NCBI RefSeq assembly: GCF_002100145.1
Contig: NZ_JXQD01000036.1
Coordinates: forward strand, 1-64,000
Reading direction: 5' to 3'
Length of the DNA stretch: 64,000 nucleotides
Origin: Vibrio sp. qd031
Lineage (GTDB): Bacteria; Pseudomonadota; Gammaproteobacteria; Enterobacterales; Vibrionaceae
Part shown: positions 33,101 to 41,638 of the stretch, one piece after another
How positions within the stretch are numbered: the stretch's first letter is position 1
How the letters are laid out: every line of letters begins with the position of its first letter
Made by a program: the position numbers and the translations under genes
Notes under the pieces: generated by a model
What the model saw: the letters and a program-made list of their open reading frames with translations, nothing else
Database searches by the model: none
Told to the model about the DNA's origin: nothing

Positions 33101-34001
33101 AGTTGCCTCGGTAGAGCCTGACCTAAACATCTCTATTGTCCCTGGAAACATCAAAGTCGAGGGTAAAGTGGCACTGCCTTATGGGCGAATTACGGTTCAA
33201 AGCTTGCCCGAGTCAGCGGTATCACTTTCTAGTGATGAAGTGCTTCTTGATGAAAATCTGCAGCCACTGGAAGATCAAAGTGAGATTCCATTTAACATAG
33301 AGACCAACATTAAAGTCGTCATTGGAAACGATTTTAGACTCTCTGCATTTGGCTTGAGAGGTAGTCTGGTTGGCGATCTTTCTGTCACTCAAAAAGATCA
33401 GGCGCCGTTCATTATTGGTGAAGTTAACATCGTCGATGGTGCTTATCGTGCACTAGGCCAAGATTTGGTGATCAGTGAGGGTAAGGTTTTATTTAATGGG
33501 CCTGCCGATCAGCCGTATTTAGCGGTCACGGCGATCCGTAATCCAGATAATACTCAAGACGATGTGACCGCGGGTGTGCGAGTCTCGGGGCCTGCAGATG
33601 AGCCAGAAGTGATCATTTTCTCTGACCCGTCAATGCCGCAAGCAAATGCGCTGTCTTACATTTTAAGGGGACAAGATCTCGATGCGGAGGCAGGTGGTGA
33701 CGTAATGACGACAGCATTAATAGGATTAAGCCTTGCGCGCAGTGGTAAACTGGTTGGAGAAATTGGCGAAGCGTTTGGTGTGCAAGATCTTCAATTAGAC
33801 ACCGAAGGATCCGGTGACGACTCACAAGTGACGGTGAGTGGTTACATACTGCCAGGTCTGCAAGTGAAATATGGTATGGGAATTTTTGAATCGATTGGTG
33901 AGTTTACAGTGCGTTACCGAATTGCCAAGGATCTGTATGTTGAAGCCGTTTCCGGTGCAGATAACGCATTAGATGTGCTCTATCAGTTCCAGTTCGACTA
34001 A
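30153..34001 (+). CDS. tamB: Translocation and assembly module subunit TamB (AsmA-like)
   Basis: TamB is anchored in the inner membrane and spans the periplasm to TamA. Current work points to phospholipid transport to the outer membrane and to barrel assembly. The 1,282-residue protein (E. coli 1,259) has a basic N-terminus, one membrane helix (SLGLIILVILLVLLIGGLLF), a long beta-rich repetitive stretch, and the C-terminal DUF490/TamB domain with INIVDGAYRALGQDL-like sequence and GQDLDAEAGGDVM. A short Pro-Glu repeat (PEPEPEPE) lies near residue 150. Overlaps tamA by four bases. Confidence 0.95.
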   Translation: MTEQSEPLTDNRSQPDSTAADVGTKKKRLWWPVRWLLKSSLGLIILVILLVLLIGGLLFTNPGLKTIVWGAQKALPQLSVENSEGALLREFTLTNVRFSDESLGVDTEFGQLQLGVNVECALRLSVCVEKLVAKQGYLKLFDTGTPVEPEPEPEPADDDPSLIFVPIPIEVGLISLDDIELDLFGIGIDWNTLHTSGGFFGSKLTLLPSAISGLTLSLPSSQEEPATESAEAEVVESGPIILPDVYIPLKIDIKQLELTQFEYRAETPIVVNRAMLIGQVGGYDIGVEQFELEMPEVDATLQGDIRLEAEYPLDLQVIATVLHPELKGQSVDLSVNNSVADLDLDLTLSNLLSGHFAGNLQPLDPVLPFDLAIKEVDAFWPLFSEPEYQASISSLVTKGSLDGFSIELVGAVDGTVVPTTELDLRGSGDLSHIDLTQLTVGVLGGEIQGTASADWSALVNWQAELAFEQLQPGLEWPEAEGEVSGRLRTDGSLTEAGGWQVSLPLLDIDGILREYPLNLEGSVDVSDVAGAGELYVDIPSLSLSHADNSVQVSGQLDTLWDLALNLNFVDLAASVPDAQGRIQGEVLIGGALEEPTLQVDLNVNQFAFKDIATLNSLSLKGDLTPLPSPSGDIALKVNQLQVNQQEIDSIALGFVGSQDQHTLRLDIQSEVLSGGLSIRGGLKLEPDLNWSGALFDAHFKTLQGEWRLDHEPKLGYDMATNIANVEAHCWRQAQSKVCLDNDVVAGESGEASLSVNEFNFEQLAAFIPKGTELDGLFNLQAQAKWAPETPIEAQATLTLPTGKVTQKLEPDLVVGWEQMSAKVMLANNNLRSEWAIDLTENGQIKGYANLDDVLNDSRDIDANIVIEEINLSPLQPLVGEFSRVGALIESDIALKGPMLKPKAEGYFAINDMQVAGDISPVEVNNGELRVDFTGYQAALNSRIDTAEGSLEIKGEADWTDTEDWYTKLNIFAEKLLVSVEPILVASVEPDLNISIVPGNIKVEGKVALPYGRITVQSLPESAVSLSSDEVLLDENLQPLEDQSEIPFNIETNIKVVIGNDFRLSAFGLRGSLVGDLSVTQKDQAPFIIGEVNIVDGAYRALGQDLVISEGKVLFNGPADQPYLAVTAIRNPDNTQDDVTAGVRVSGPADEPEVIIFSDPSMPQANALSYILRGQDLDAEAGGDVMTTALIGLSLARSGKLVGEIGEAFGVQDLQLDTEGSGDDSQVTVSGYILPGLQVKYGMGIFESIGEFTVRYRIAKDLYVEAVSGADNALDVLYQFQFD

Positions 34002-34037
34002 GCTGTATTAGGTGAGTAGTTAAGTTAGGAGTCATCC

Positions 34038-34394
34038 ATGGACAGTAATCCGCATTTAGTGTTTGTATATGGCACATTGCGCCAAGGCGAAGTAAACCAT
34101 GACTTATTGGCCTCTAGCGAGTTTATTGGCGGTCACGTGACTGAGCCCAAGTTCGAACTTCAAGACTTAGGTGAATATCCGGGACTGATTGCGGGTGCGA
34201 GCTCGATAGTCGGGGAAGTCTACCGAGTCGATGAACAGACGCTGGCCAAGCTCGATATATTGGAAGATGTGCCTATTGAGTATCGTCGTGAAGTTATCGA
34301 TACCCCGTATGGCTCTGCTTACTACTACATCTACCAAGGCCAAGTTCAAGGGCGAGATATCGATGGTGGCGACTGGTTCTCGCGGTTTGGATAA
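34038..34394 (+). CDS. ytfP: Gamma-glutamylcyclotransferase-like protein YtfP
   Basis: The 118-residue protein has the family motif VFVYGTLRQGEVNH at the start, then GEYPGLIAGASSIVGEVY with the catalytic Glu position downstream (DILEDVP), and YYYIYQ. The reaction in the YtfP/GGACT-like group is not firmly known. It follows tamB by 36 bases, as in E. coli, and is probably co-transcribed with tamAB. Confidence 0.9.
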   Translation: MDSNPHLVFVYGTLRQGEVNHDLLASSEFIGGHVTEPKFELQDLGEYPGLIAGASSIVGEVYRVDEQTLAKLDILEDVPIEYRREVIDTPYGSAYYYIYQGQVQGRDIDGGDWFSRFG

Positions 34395-34409
34395 AAGCAT
34401 CCATAAAAC

Positions 34410-34549
34410 TTATGACTTCTGAGGATCCTGTGGATCGATTTTGTGGCGTTCCCATTCAATCACTTGCCATTGTTGCTTCGCGAAATACTTTGCCACAATG
34501 GGAGTAAGTGGCCCACTCATCCCTGTCACTAAAAAAGCTTTTTCATCGA
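34410..34549 (-). pseudogene. Truncated and frameshifted Rossmann-fold (RmlD-like NAD(P)-dependent reductase) remnant
   Basis: On the minus strand, about 45 codons read DEKAFLVTGMSGPLTPIVAK and then YFAKQQWQVIEWERHKID, ending at a TAA (34410-34412). This is the N-terminal beta-alpha-beta nucleotide-binding segment (VTGxxGxLxxxxxxxF) of RmlD-like nucleotide-sugar reductases. The ATG at 34547-34549 is one base out of frame because an A run has five instead of six A residues; restoring one A gives MKKAFLVTG. The rest of a family protein, over 200 residues, is missing. The decayed gene lies in a gap of more than 300 bases between ytfP and blc. Nothing else was recognised there except the blc ribosome-binding site. 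Confidence 0.6.
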
Positions 34550-34726
34550 AAATTCACTCGTCCTAGTGATGGCTTTATTAAAAGGCACATCGCTCTTTCA
34601 ATACAGCCTAACGGTCGCAACGACAAATGAATGCGAAGTGCTTCACATCAAAATTGATCGATGGCAGCGTACAATGAGTAACAGTGAACATAAGCAATTA
34701 TTTTTTTGAAAACCAAGGAGCTAGGT

Positions 34727-35254
34727 ATGTGGAAGGGATTGTCTCAATGCGTTGTTGCCTGCTGCGCATTTTTGTTGAGTGGCTGCGTGAGCGTGCCTGA
34801 CGGTGTGACACCGGTAAAAAACTTCGATTTGGAGCGCTATCTAGGCACTTGGTATGAAATCGCGCGATTGGATCACAGCTTTGAACGCGGCATGGAGCAG
34901 GTTACGGCCACCTATTCATTACGAGATGATGGGAGCGTTACGGTTGCAAATAGAGGGTTTGTCACTGTCGACGCGCAGTGGGAAGACGCAAATGGTGTGG
35001 CAAAATTTACCAATGCAGAAGATGAAGGTCATTTAAAAGTCTCTTTCTTTGGCCCTTTTTATGCGTCTTACGTTATTTTTGAGCTCGACAATGAAGAGTA
35101 TAACTACGCGTTCGTCACTGGACCAAACCGTGATTATTTGTGGTTTTTGTCTCGTACGCCAGAGGTGGATGAAGCGCTGAAACAAAGGTTTTTAGATAAG
35201 ATTGAGCAATTAAATTTTGACACAACCGAGCTGATTTGGGTCGCGCAAAAGTAA
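34727..35254 (+). CDS. blc: Outer-membrane lipoprotein, lipocalin Blc
   Basis: Bacterial lipocalins bind fatty acids or lysophospholipids and help with membrane stress. The 175-residue protein has a lipoprotein signal peptide with lipobox LLSGC. It has the lipocalin motif YLGTWYEIARLDHSFERGM, then YNYAFVTGPNRDYLWFLSR, the second family motif. The ATG at 34727 follows AAGGAG; an in-frame TTG 21 bases earlier overlaps that site and is rejected. Stand-alone gene, convergent with fbp. Confidence 0.93.
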   Translation: MWKGLSQCVVACCAFLLSGCVSVPDGVTPVKNFDLERYLGTWYEIARLDHSFERGMEQVTATYSLRDDGSVTVANRGFVTVDAQWEDANGVAKFTNAEDEGHLKVSFFGPFYASYVIFELDNEEYNYAFVTGPNRDYLWFLSRTPEVDEALKQRFLDKIEQLNFDTTELIWVAQK

Positions 35255-35307
35255 GGGATAAATACCCGGCCTAGGGAAAGGTATTTGCCAAGGCCGGTAA
35301 CGAGAGT

Positions 35308-36321
35308 TTACTGCTCAGGAAACTCCTTCAGAAACTGTTCAAGTTTTTCTACCATGTTGCTTGAGCCAACAAAGAAGGGCACACGTTGGTGCAGTTCGGT
35401 CGGTTTAAGCTCCATGATGCGTGTGTTGCCGTCTGAAGCCAAGCCACCCGCTTGCTCAATCAAAAAGGCCATTGGATTGCACTCGTATAATAGGCGAAGT
35501 TTACCATTAGGGTAGCTTGCCGTACTTGGGTAAAGGTAGAGACCACCTTTGAGCAAGTTGCGGTGAAAGTCTGCAACGAGTGAGCCAATGTATCGAGAGG
35601 TGTATGGACGACCATCATCAGGCTCGTTCTCTTGGCAATACTTAATGTATTTTTTTACTCCAACAGGGAATTTGATGTAGTTCCCTTCGTTTACCGAATA
35701 GATATTACCATCTTTTGGGATCATCATGCTTTCATGAGAAAGACAGAACACACCGATTGACGGATCGTAGGTAAAGCCGTGAACCCCGTTACCTGTGGTG
35801 TAAACCAACATAGTTGAAGAGCCGTAGATTACGTAACCGGCGGCAACTTGTTCGGTGCCAGGTTGTAAGAAATCTTCCTCAGTAGGCGGAGTGCCAACTG
35901 GGGAGATACGGCGATATATTGAGAATATGGTACCCACGGAAACATTCACATCAATATTTGATGAGCCATCTAATGGATCCATTAGTACCACATATTTGGC
36001 GTTTGCATTGCTATCGCGGTCGAAATAGACGGCTTCATCTTCTTCTTCACTGGCGATACCACAGACTTGTCCACGTGCTTCTAATGCGGCTTTAAACTTA
36101 TCGTTCGCATATAGATCCAGTTTCTGCTGAGCTTCACCTTGAACATTTTCACTACCGACTGCACCGGTAATATCGGCGAGACCAGCTTTATTAATCTCTC
36201 TGTTTACGACTTTTGCCGCGAGACGAATCGATGCAAAAAGTGAGGACAGTTCACCTGTGGCGTGGGGGAAATCTTGTTGTTTCTCTACCACGAACTCTCC
36301 AAGAGTGCGCATATTGGGCAT
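35308..36321 (-). CDS. fbp: Fructose-1,6-bisphosphatase class 1
   Basis: Key gluconeogenic enzyme in the cytoplasm. The 337-residue protein has GIASEEEDE (metal site), VVLMDPLDGSSNIDVNVSVG and SRYIGSLVADFHRNL, as in E. coli Fbp (332 residues). The ATG at 36321 was chosen because GAAGGAAC precedes it and because the family N-terminus RTLGEFVVEKQ follows four residues later. Longer in-frame starts are unsupported. Confidence 0.95.
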   Translation of the reverse strand: MPNMRTLGEFVVEKQQDFPHATGELSSLFASIRLAAKVVNREINKAGLADITGAVGSENVQGEAQQKLDLYANDKFKAALEARGQVCGIASEEEDEAVYFDRDSNANAKYVVLMDPLDGSSNIDVNVSVGTIFSIYRRISPVGTPPTEEDFLQPGTEQVAAGYVIYGSSTMLVYTTGNGVHGFTYDPSIGVFCLSHESMMIPKDGNIYSVNEGNYIKFPVGVKKYIKYCQENEPDDGRPYTSRYIGSLVADFHRNLLKGGLYLYPSTASYPNGKLRLLYECNPMAFLIEQAGGLASDGNTRIMELKPTELHQRVPFFVGSSNMVEKLEQFLKEFPEQ

Positions 36322-36573
36322 AATTGTTCCTTCAGTCATACTTAGGTAGGGGGAATACACCTGTCTTCTATGAGACTTTTCGGTGTTAGTTTAATCATAG
36401 GCGGTGAAACTTTTTAATGGTAATGAAGAAACTAGCAATCGTAGCTAGATTGTGAAATATATGTCAAAGTTTCTAAAAATGAGATCTGGCAATAGGTTAA
36501 AGTAGGTCTAGTGAGTGAAGAGTCTGGTGTTAGGCGTGATGTTAAACAATGGGTATAACTAAGTGAGAAGCCG

Positions 36574-37191
36574 ATGATAGGTGAAACAAATCGGTATAAA
36601 CAACTGGTCAGTTCGTTGTCTCAAGAGAGTTGTTTATCGTTAAATGAACAGCTTCAGCGACTGTGCCATGAACGCTGGGTAATCGCCATTCAAACCCCTA
36701 CAAAGGACTCGGCAGTGGCAGAAGAAAGTATTTTCAAACAGTGTATAGAGTTGTTGGATCATTGTGGCTATCACCCAAGTTTTGCTTGGCTTTCTGAATC
36801 TGGTCCAAATGTTCGACTGATTGAACGTACACAATCCCCATTTCTAGTGATGCACTTGCCAACAGAGATCGATTCGGAAAGTGCGCGTGGTCTAACGATT
36901 CATACTTTACTGCGTTGTACTTATCAGCCGATGCATTTGTCGGGCGCTGTTCTTCATTCGTTGGCAAAAGTCGTGATATGGAATGATGACGATTGGGCAC
37001 AGCAGCATTTTACCGCTGCAGAAAGCGTTTCGCAATTGACCTCAATAGCGCATAATGCTGCTAACTTGTTAAGTGAGAGTTCGGTGACGGAATCACAGTG
37101 CTTCATTGCCAGCGCGGCGCTGCACATTGGCGTGTTAGAATCCGTGAGTCACTCTTTTTTAAGTCAACATACGTCTAGTCAAGATAGTTAA
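36574..37191 (+). CDS. Hypothetical protein of unknown function, 205 residues
   Basis: Not recognised. The predicted product is soluble, with no signal peptide or membrane segment, is rich in Ser, Leu, His and Gln, and has scattered Cys. The middle region, about residues 60-125, alternates strands and helices (FAWLSESGPNVRLIERTQ; SPFLVMHLPTEI). Codon use is ordinary for the window. It ends only 17 bases before ubiX on the same strand and is likely co-transcribed with it. AGTGAGAAG precedes the ATG. Confidence 0.65.
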   Translation: MIGETNRYKQLVSSLSQESCLSLNEQLQRLCHERWVIAIQTPTKDSAVAEESIFKQCIELLDHCGYHPSFAWLSESGPNVRLIERTQSPFLVMHLPTEIDSESARGLTIHTLLRCTYQPMHLSGAVLHSLAKVVIWNDDDWAQQHFTAAESVSQLTSIAHNAANLLSESSVTESQCFIASAALHIGVLESVSHSFLSQHTSSQDS

Positions 37192-37208
37192 TCAGTTTGA
37201 GAGTCAAT

Positions 37209-37850
37209 ATGAGCGGTAACCAACCTCAGTACAGTCATCACGACAAACGGATCACTTTAGCTTTTACCGGCGCATCAGGCGCGCCATACGGTCTGACATT
37301 GCTGGGCGCTTTGCTGGCGGCCGACTATCAGGTCTTTTTGCTCATATCTTCGGCTGCGCGTGTTGTGCTAGCGACCGAAGAAGGCTTAAAGCTTCCTAGC
37401 GGGCCCGATGCGGCTCATAAACAGTTGGTTGAAATGTTTGACTGCGATCCCGAAAAATTGGTGGTGTGTGGCAAGGAAGACTGGTTCTCACCCGTTGCTT
37501 CTGGTTCTGCTGCACCCAAACAGATGATCGTGTGCCCATGCTCAACGGGCAGTGTCGCAGCCATTGCGCATGGCATGTCCGATAACCTCATAGAACGCGC
37601 TGCCGATGTGGTATTAAAAGAGCGTGGTCAACTGCTTTTGGTGGTGCGTGAGACGCCGTTTTCCACCTTGCATCTTGAGAACATGCACAAGCTGTCAGCT
37701 ATGGGAGTGACCATCATGCCGGCAGCCCCTGGTTTTTATCATCAGCCACAATCAATACAAGATCTAGTGGACTTTATGGTGGCAAGGATATTGGACCATA
37801 TTGGATTGGACCAAAAACTGGTCAACCGCTGGGGTTACGATCAGCGGTAG
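37209..37850 (+). CDS. ubiX: Flavin prenyltransferase UbiX
   Basis: Makes prenylated FMN, the cofactor of the UbiD decarboxylase in ubiquinone synthesis. The 213-residue protein has AFTGASGAPYGLTLLGALL (FMN binding), VCPCSTGSVAAIAHGMSDNL and LLVVRETPFSTLHLENM, all diagnostic. The ATG at 37209 was preferred over an in-frame TTG at 37197. UbiD is not in this window. Confidence 0.94.
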   Translation: MSGNQPQYSHHDKRITLAFTGASGAPYGLTLLGALLAADYQVFLLISSAARVVLATEEGLKLPSGPDAAHKQLVEMFDCDPEKLVVCGKEDWFSPVASGSAAPKQMIVCPCSTGSVAAIAHGMSDNLIERAADVVLKERGQLLLVVRETPFSTLHLENMHKLSAMGVTIMPAAPGFYHQPQSIQDLVDFMVARILDHIGLDQKLVNRWGYDQR

Positions 37851-37929
37851 AGTTACTTGCGCAGGCAGAGTGCTAATTTACACGTTAAAACTAGGCAAAT
37901 GTTTCATTTCCCTTTACAATTTCGCTTCA

Positions 37930-38045
37930 CTCAACGGGGAGCTGTTATGAGTTGCTGGGTCTAATACCAGTATTCTTGTGTTCGGCTGAGATCAATGTTG
38001 GAACCCGTCGACCTGAACCAGATAATACTGGCGTAGGAATTGAGC
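37930..38045 (+). promoter_or_regulatory. TPP (thi-box) riboswitch
   Basis: The aptamer signatures are present in order: a first arm around ACGGGGAGC, GGCTGAGA (37984-37991), ACCTGAACCAGAT (38011-38023) and GCGTAGGA (38031-38038). This is the known thiamine pyrophosphate riboswitch. It sits 70-190 bases upstream of thiB, so TPP is expected to reduce expression of the thiamine importer. Confidence 0.95.
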
Positions 38046-38116
38046 ACTAACATTCATGGAACGAAACCCTCTGGATACACTCAAGCCTGTGCCGCTCATT
38101 TTATGGAGAGCGAGCG

Positions 38117-39109
38117 ATGACTTTAACCAAACCTTTATTATTGACCACACTGGTCGCTGCAACATTTAGCGCAAACGCTGTAGACACCTTAACCGTTTAT
38201 ACTTATGACTCCTTTGCTGCTGAGTGGGGCCCAGGCCCGGCTATAGAGCAAGCTTTCGAAGCGCAATGCAACTGCGACCTAAACTTTGTCGCCCTAGATG
38301 ATGGCGTCTCGATACTAAATCGTATTCGCCTAGAAGGTAAAAACACCAAAGCCGATGTCGTTCTGGGGCTGGACAATAACCTAGTAGCGGAAGCTAAACA
38401 AACCGGTGCATTCGGAGCGCACAATGCGAATCTGAGTAATCTTACACTCCCTGGTGGTTGGGAAGATGACATTTTCGTCCCATTTGATTACGGGTATTTT
38501 GCGTTCGTTTACAACACCGAAACGGTAACCAACCCTCCGAAAAGCTTAAAAGAACTAATAGAGCGACGTGATGATCTCAGTGTTATCTACCAAGATCCTC
38601 GAACCTCAACACCCGGTCAGGGTTTGATGCTTTGGATGAAGTCGGTATACGGCGACGAAGCATCACAAGCTTGGCAGAAATTGGCTCAAAAGACAGTGAC
38701 CGTGACGAAAGGTTGGTCAGAAGCGTACTCGATGTTCTTAGAAGGTGAGTCGGACTTGGTGTTGTCTTACACAACGTCACCAGCGTATCACGCCATTGCT
38801 GAAGGTGATTCTAAGTATGCCGCAGCCGATTTTAGTGAAGGGCACTACCTGCAAGTGGAAGTAGCAGCCAAAGTAAACACTACGTCAAACCCTGAACTGG
38901 CAGAGCAGTTTTTGCAGTTTATATCCAGCGATGAGTTTCAGAGTGTGATCCCTACAGGTAACTGGATGTATCCTGTGACCAACGTCCAGCAACCAGAAGG
39001 GTTCGCTGATTTAACCATGCCAAGCCGTACGCTAGAGTTTTCTGCTAATGACGTTGCTCAGCAACGTAAAAGCTGGATTCGCGAGTGGCAAACTGCACTA
39101 ACACAATAA
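38117..39109 (+). CDS. thiB: Thiamine/TPP ABC transporter, periplasmic binding protein
   Basis: Captures thiamine, TMP and TPP in the periplasm. The 330-residue protein (E. coli 327) has a signal peptide ending ATFSANA and the mature start VDTLTVYTYDSFAAEWGPGP, typical for ThiB. GLDNNLVAEAKQTGAF and VLSYTTSPAYHAIAEGD are also present. It is the first gene of thiBPQ under the TPP riboswitch; GAGAGCGAGCG precedes the ATG. Confidence 0.95.
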   Translation: MTLTKPLLLTTLVAATFSANAVDTLTVYTYDSFAAEWGPGPAIEQAFEAQCNCDLNFVALDDGVSILNRIRLEGKNTKADVVLGLDNNLVAEAKQTGAFGAHNANLSNLTLPGGWEDDIFVPFDYGYFAFVYNTETVTNPPKSLKELIERRDDLSVIYQDPRTSTPGQGLMLWMKSVYGDEASQAWQKLAQKTVTVTKGWSEAYSMFLEGESDLVLSYTTSPAYHAIAEGDSKYAAADFSEGHYLQVEVAAKVNTTSNPELAEQFLQFISSDEFQSVIPTGNWMYPVTNVQQPEGFADLTMPSRTLEFSANDVAQQRKSWIREWQTALTQ

Positions 39110-39116
39110 CACTATC

Positions 39117-40748
39117 ATGCCAGCTGTAGAGAGTACTCACAACGGGTCAACAAGCTGGCGATTTAAACCGTCACGGGCTGGGGTGAGTATCGCTGTGATA
39201 CTCACCCTCTTCGTTGGTGGATGCTTATTTAGTTTACTGTCCTTTAGCGGTGACTCGCCCATTTCTGGGCTACTCATAGTGATTAACGATCCCTATTATC
39301 GACATGTCACCCAGTTTAGTTTTTCCCAAGCGTTGCTTTCTACACTGCTCAGCGTGGGGTTGGCTATCCCCCTGTCTGTCGCGATGTATCGTCGGCAGTT
39401 TTTGGGAAAAGCGTGGCTGACAAAACTTTTTTCCGTTACGTTAGTTTTACCAGTGTTGGTCGCGGTCTTTGGCATTGTCGCCATATATGGAAATAGTGGG
39501 TTGCTGGCAAAACTTGCCGCTAATTTTGGTGGTCAATTGCCATACTCGTTATATGGTCTCAATGGGATTGTGTTGGCTCACCTGTTTTTTAATTTGCCGT
39601 ACGCGACTCGTTTACTATTACGCTCTCTGGAATCTATTCCCGTCGCACAGCACCATTTAAGTACTATGCTGGGAATGACGCCTTGGCAAAAATTTTGCCG
39701 TGTAGAATGGCCGAGGCTCAAGCAGCAGCTTCCTCACTGTGCAGGGTTGGTGTTTATGCTCTGCTTCACCAGTTTTGCCACAGTGATGGCACTGGGGGGA
39801 GGACCAAAGGCAACAACAATTGAACTCGCCATTTATCAAGCGATTAAGTTTGACTTTGACCTACAGGTTGGCGCTGTATTGGCGCTATGGCAAATGATGC
39901 TGTGTGGCACGCTTGTGTTGGTAATACATCAACTCACCCAGCAACCACCCGTAGGCGCGGTGGAGTATCAACCACTGCCAAAGGTAAAGCGGGACAGCGC
40001 ATGGGCTAAGTTTGCTGATTCGATAATTATTCTATTTGCGATCTTATTAGTGATCCCACCACTTTTTATGGTTGTGATCAGTGGTTTGTCGGGGAGTCTT
40101 GAAGCCACGCTGACATCACCAACCTTCTGGACCGCTACGTTTCACTCCTTGTCTATTGCCAGTTGCTCTGCAACCATTGCTTTGGTGATGGCCTATTTGA
40201 TAGTGAATAGCGCGCGTCAATATCGTTATCAACGTCAAACACTTAAGGCATCGGGGCTGGAAGTTATCGGTTCACTTGCGCTGGTCACTCCAGGGTTGGT
40301 GCTGAGTACTGGGTTATTTCTATGGCTCAGAACCTGGGGTGACGCTTATCAATTTGCCTTTGCGGTTGTGGTGTTAGTGAACAGCATGATGGCACTGCCG
40401 TTTGCTATTAAGAGCTTGTCACAAGCAATGGATAATCACTTTAGCCATTATCACGCTCTTTCGTTAATGTTAGGGGTGCGCAACACAAGGCGGTGTCGAT
40501 GGGTCGATTTTGCGGGTTTAAAGTCTGTTTTCTTACATGCGTTTGCGGTCAGTTTTTTACTCTCATTGGGCGATCTCAGTGCGATAGCACTGTTTGGAAG
40601 CCAAGATTTTACCACCTTGCCTCTCTATCTTTTGCAATTGTTAGGAAGCTATCAAATGGACGCTGCTGCGACCGTTTCACTATGGTTATTTATGATCAGC
40701 ATGCTTTTGCTTGCTCTAGCCGACCAATCAAAGGTGAATTATGACTAG
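39117..40748 (+). CDS. thiP: Thiamine/TPP ABC transporter, permease
   Basis: Forms the membrane channel of the thiamine importer. The 543-residue protein (E. coli 536) has about 12 membrane helices and two EAA-type permease modules, e.g. HLSTMLGMTPWQKFCRVEWP in the first and HALSLMLGVRNTRRCRWVDF in the second. It follows thiB by seven bases, and its end overlaps the thiQ start by eight bases. Confidence 0.94.
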   Translation: MPAVESTHNGSTSWRFKPSRAGVSIAVILTLFVGGCLFSLLSFSGDSPISGLLIVINDPYYRHVTQFSFSQALLSTLLSVGLAIPLSVAMYRRQFLGKAWLTKLFSVTLVLPVLVAVFGIVAIYGNSGLLAKLAANFGGQLPYSLYGLNGIVLAHLFFNLPYATRLLLRSLESIPVAQHHLSTMLGMTPWQKFCRVEWPRLKQQLPHCAGLVFMLCFTSFATVMALGGGPKATTIELAIYQAIKFDFDLQVGAVLALWQMMLCGTLVLVIHQLTQQPPVGAVEYQPLPKVKRDSAWAKFADSIIILFAILLVIPPLFMVVISGLSGSLEATLTSPTFWTATFHSLSIASCSATIALVMAYLIVNSARQYRYQRQTLKASGLEVIGSLALVTPGLVLSTGLFLWLRTWGDAYQFAFAVVVLVNSMMALPFAIKSLSQAMDNHFSHYHALSLMLGVRNTRRCRWVDFAGLKSVFLHAFAVSFLLSLGDLSAIALFGSQDFTTLPLYLLQLLGSYQMDAAATVSLWLFMISMLLLALADQSKVNYD

Positions 40749-41562
40749 CCATCTTTCTAAAAACACAGCTACGTTAAGTACTGAACCCCAAGGTCTTAAA
40801 CCGCGCCTTGACTCAAGCCGTGATGTGACTAAAGAGCATGCTTTAGTTATTGAGAGACTTTCATTTGAATATAGCGATCAGTGCTTTGAGTTCACCCTCG
40901 AAGTGAATCAAGGTGATACACTTGCACTGATTGGGCCGAGTGGCGCGGGTAAATCGACATTGCTTCATATGATTGCAGGGCTAATTCCACCCAGTGCAGG
41001 CCAGTTAGCGTTTGACGGCAAGAGCTTAATTTCTCTGGCACCTTATCAGCGCCCAATCAGTATGTTGTTTCAAGACAATAATCTCTTTTCACACCTTACC
41101 GTTGGGCAAAACATCGGGTTAGGGGTAAACCCCAGCCTGAAGTTAACTGAGGCAGAAAAACAGGTTGTTCGCCAAGTAGCCAGTGATGTGGGTTTGGCAG
41201 ATAAGCTTAGCCAAATGCCGTTAGCACTGTCCGGTGGACAGCGACAGCGTGTAGCACTGGCAAGATGTTGTGCGCAAAGAAAGCCCCTTTGGTTGCTTGA
41301 TGAACCCTTTTCTGCGTTGGATCCAGAGTTACGCTTAGAAATGCTATCGTTGGTGAAACAGTTGGCAAATCAGCACAATCTCACGGTAATAATGGTGACC
41401 CACCAAGTGAGCGATGCACTGCGTATAGCGGATAGTTTTGGTTATGTTGAACAGGGCAACTTGTGCCACAGCGGTTCAATAGAACAGCTTAAACACCTAA
41501 AAGAAAGCTCGACAATGCATTCAACACAGTCGTTAGAGCGCTTTCTCGCGTCATCTTCATAA
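40741..41562 (+). CDS. thiQ: Thiamine/TPP ABC transporter, ATP-binding protein
   Basis: Powers thiamine uptake. Walker A is GPSGAGKST, the signature is LSGGQRQRVALARC and Walker B is PLWLLDEPFSALD, with VTHQ as switch. At 273 residues it is longer than E. coli ThiQ (232) because of an N-terminal extension of about 35 polar residues before the ATPase domain. A later start is possible, but no good one is visible. Last gene of thiBPQ. Confidence 0.93.
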   Translation: MTSHLSKNTATLSTEPQGLKPRLDSSRDVTKEHALVIERLSFEYSDQCFEFTLEVNQGDTLALIGPSGAGKSTLLHMIAGLIPPSAGQLAFDGKSLISLAPYQRPISMLFQDNNLFSHLTVGQNIGLGVNPSLKLTEAEKQVVRQVASDVGLADKLSQMPLALSGGQRQRVALARCCAQRKPLWLLDEPFSALDPELRLEMLSLVKQLANQHNLTVIMVTHQVSDALRIADSFGYVEQGNLCHSGSIEQLKHLKESSTMHSTQSLERFLASSS

Positions 41563-41623
41563 TCGAGACAGTTTTCCTGTTTCGGCCCATAAAAAACAGA
41601 GTGATAATTTCGTCAGTGTAACG

Positions 41624-41638
41624 CTATGAATTTCATAG
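41624..41638. promoter_or_regulatory. Perfect palindrome in the rapA promoter region
   Basis: CTATGAA-T-TTCATAG is a 7+1+7 perfect palindrome. It lies 17 bases before a TACAAT -10-like box (41648-41653) and so would overlap the -35 of a rapA promoter. No known regulator is identified. Confidence 0.35.

Noticed and set aside
34706..34726. TTG start upstream of the lipocalin gene
   Set aside because: It includes the AAGGAG that serves the ATG at 34727; the lipoprotein signal peptide fits the later start.
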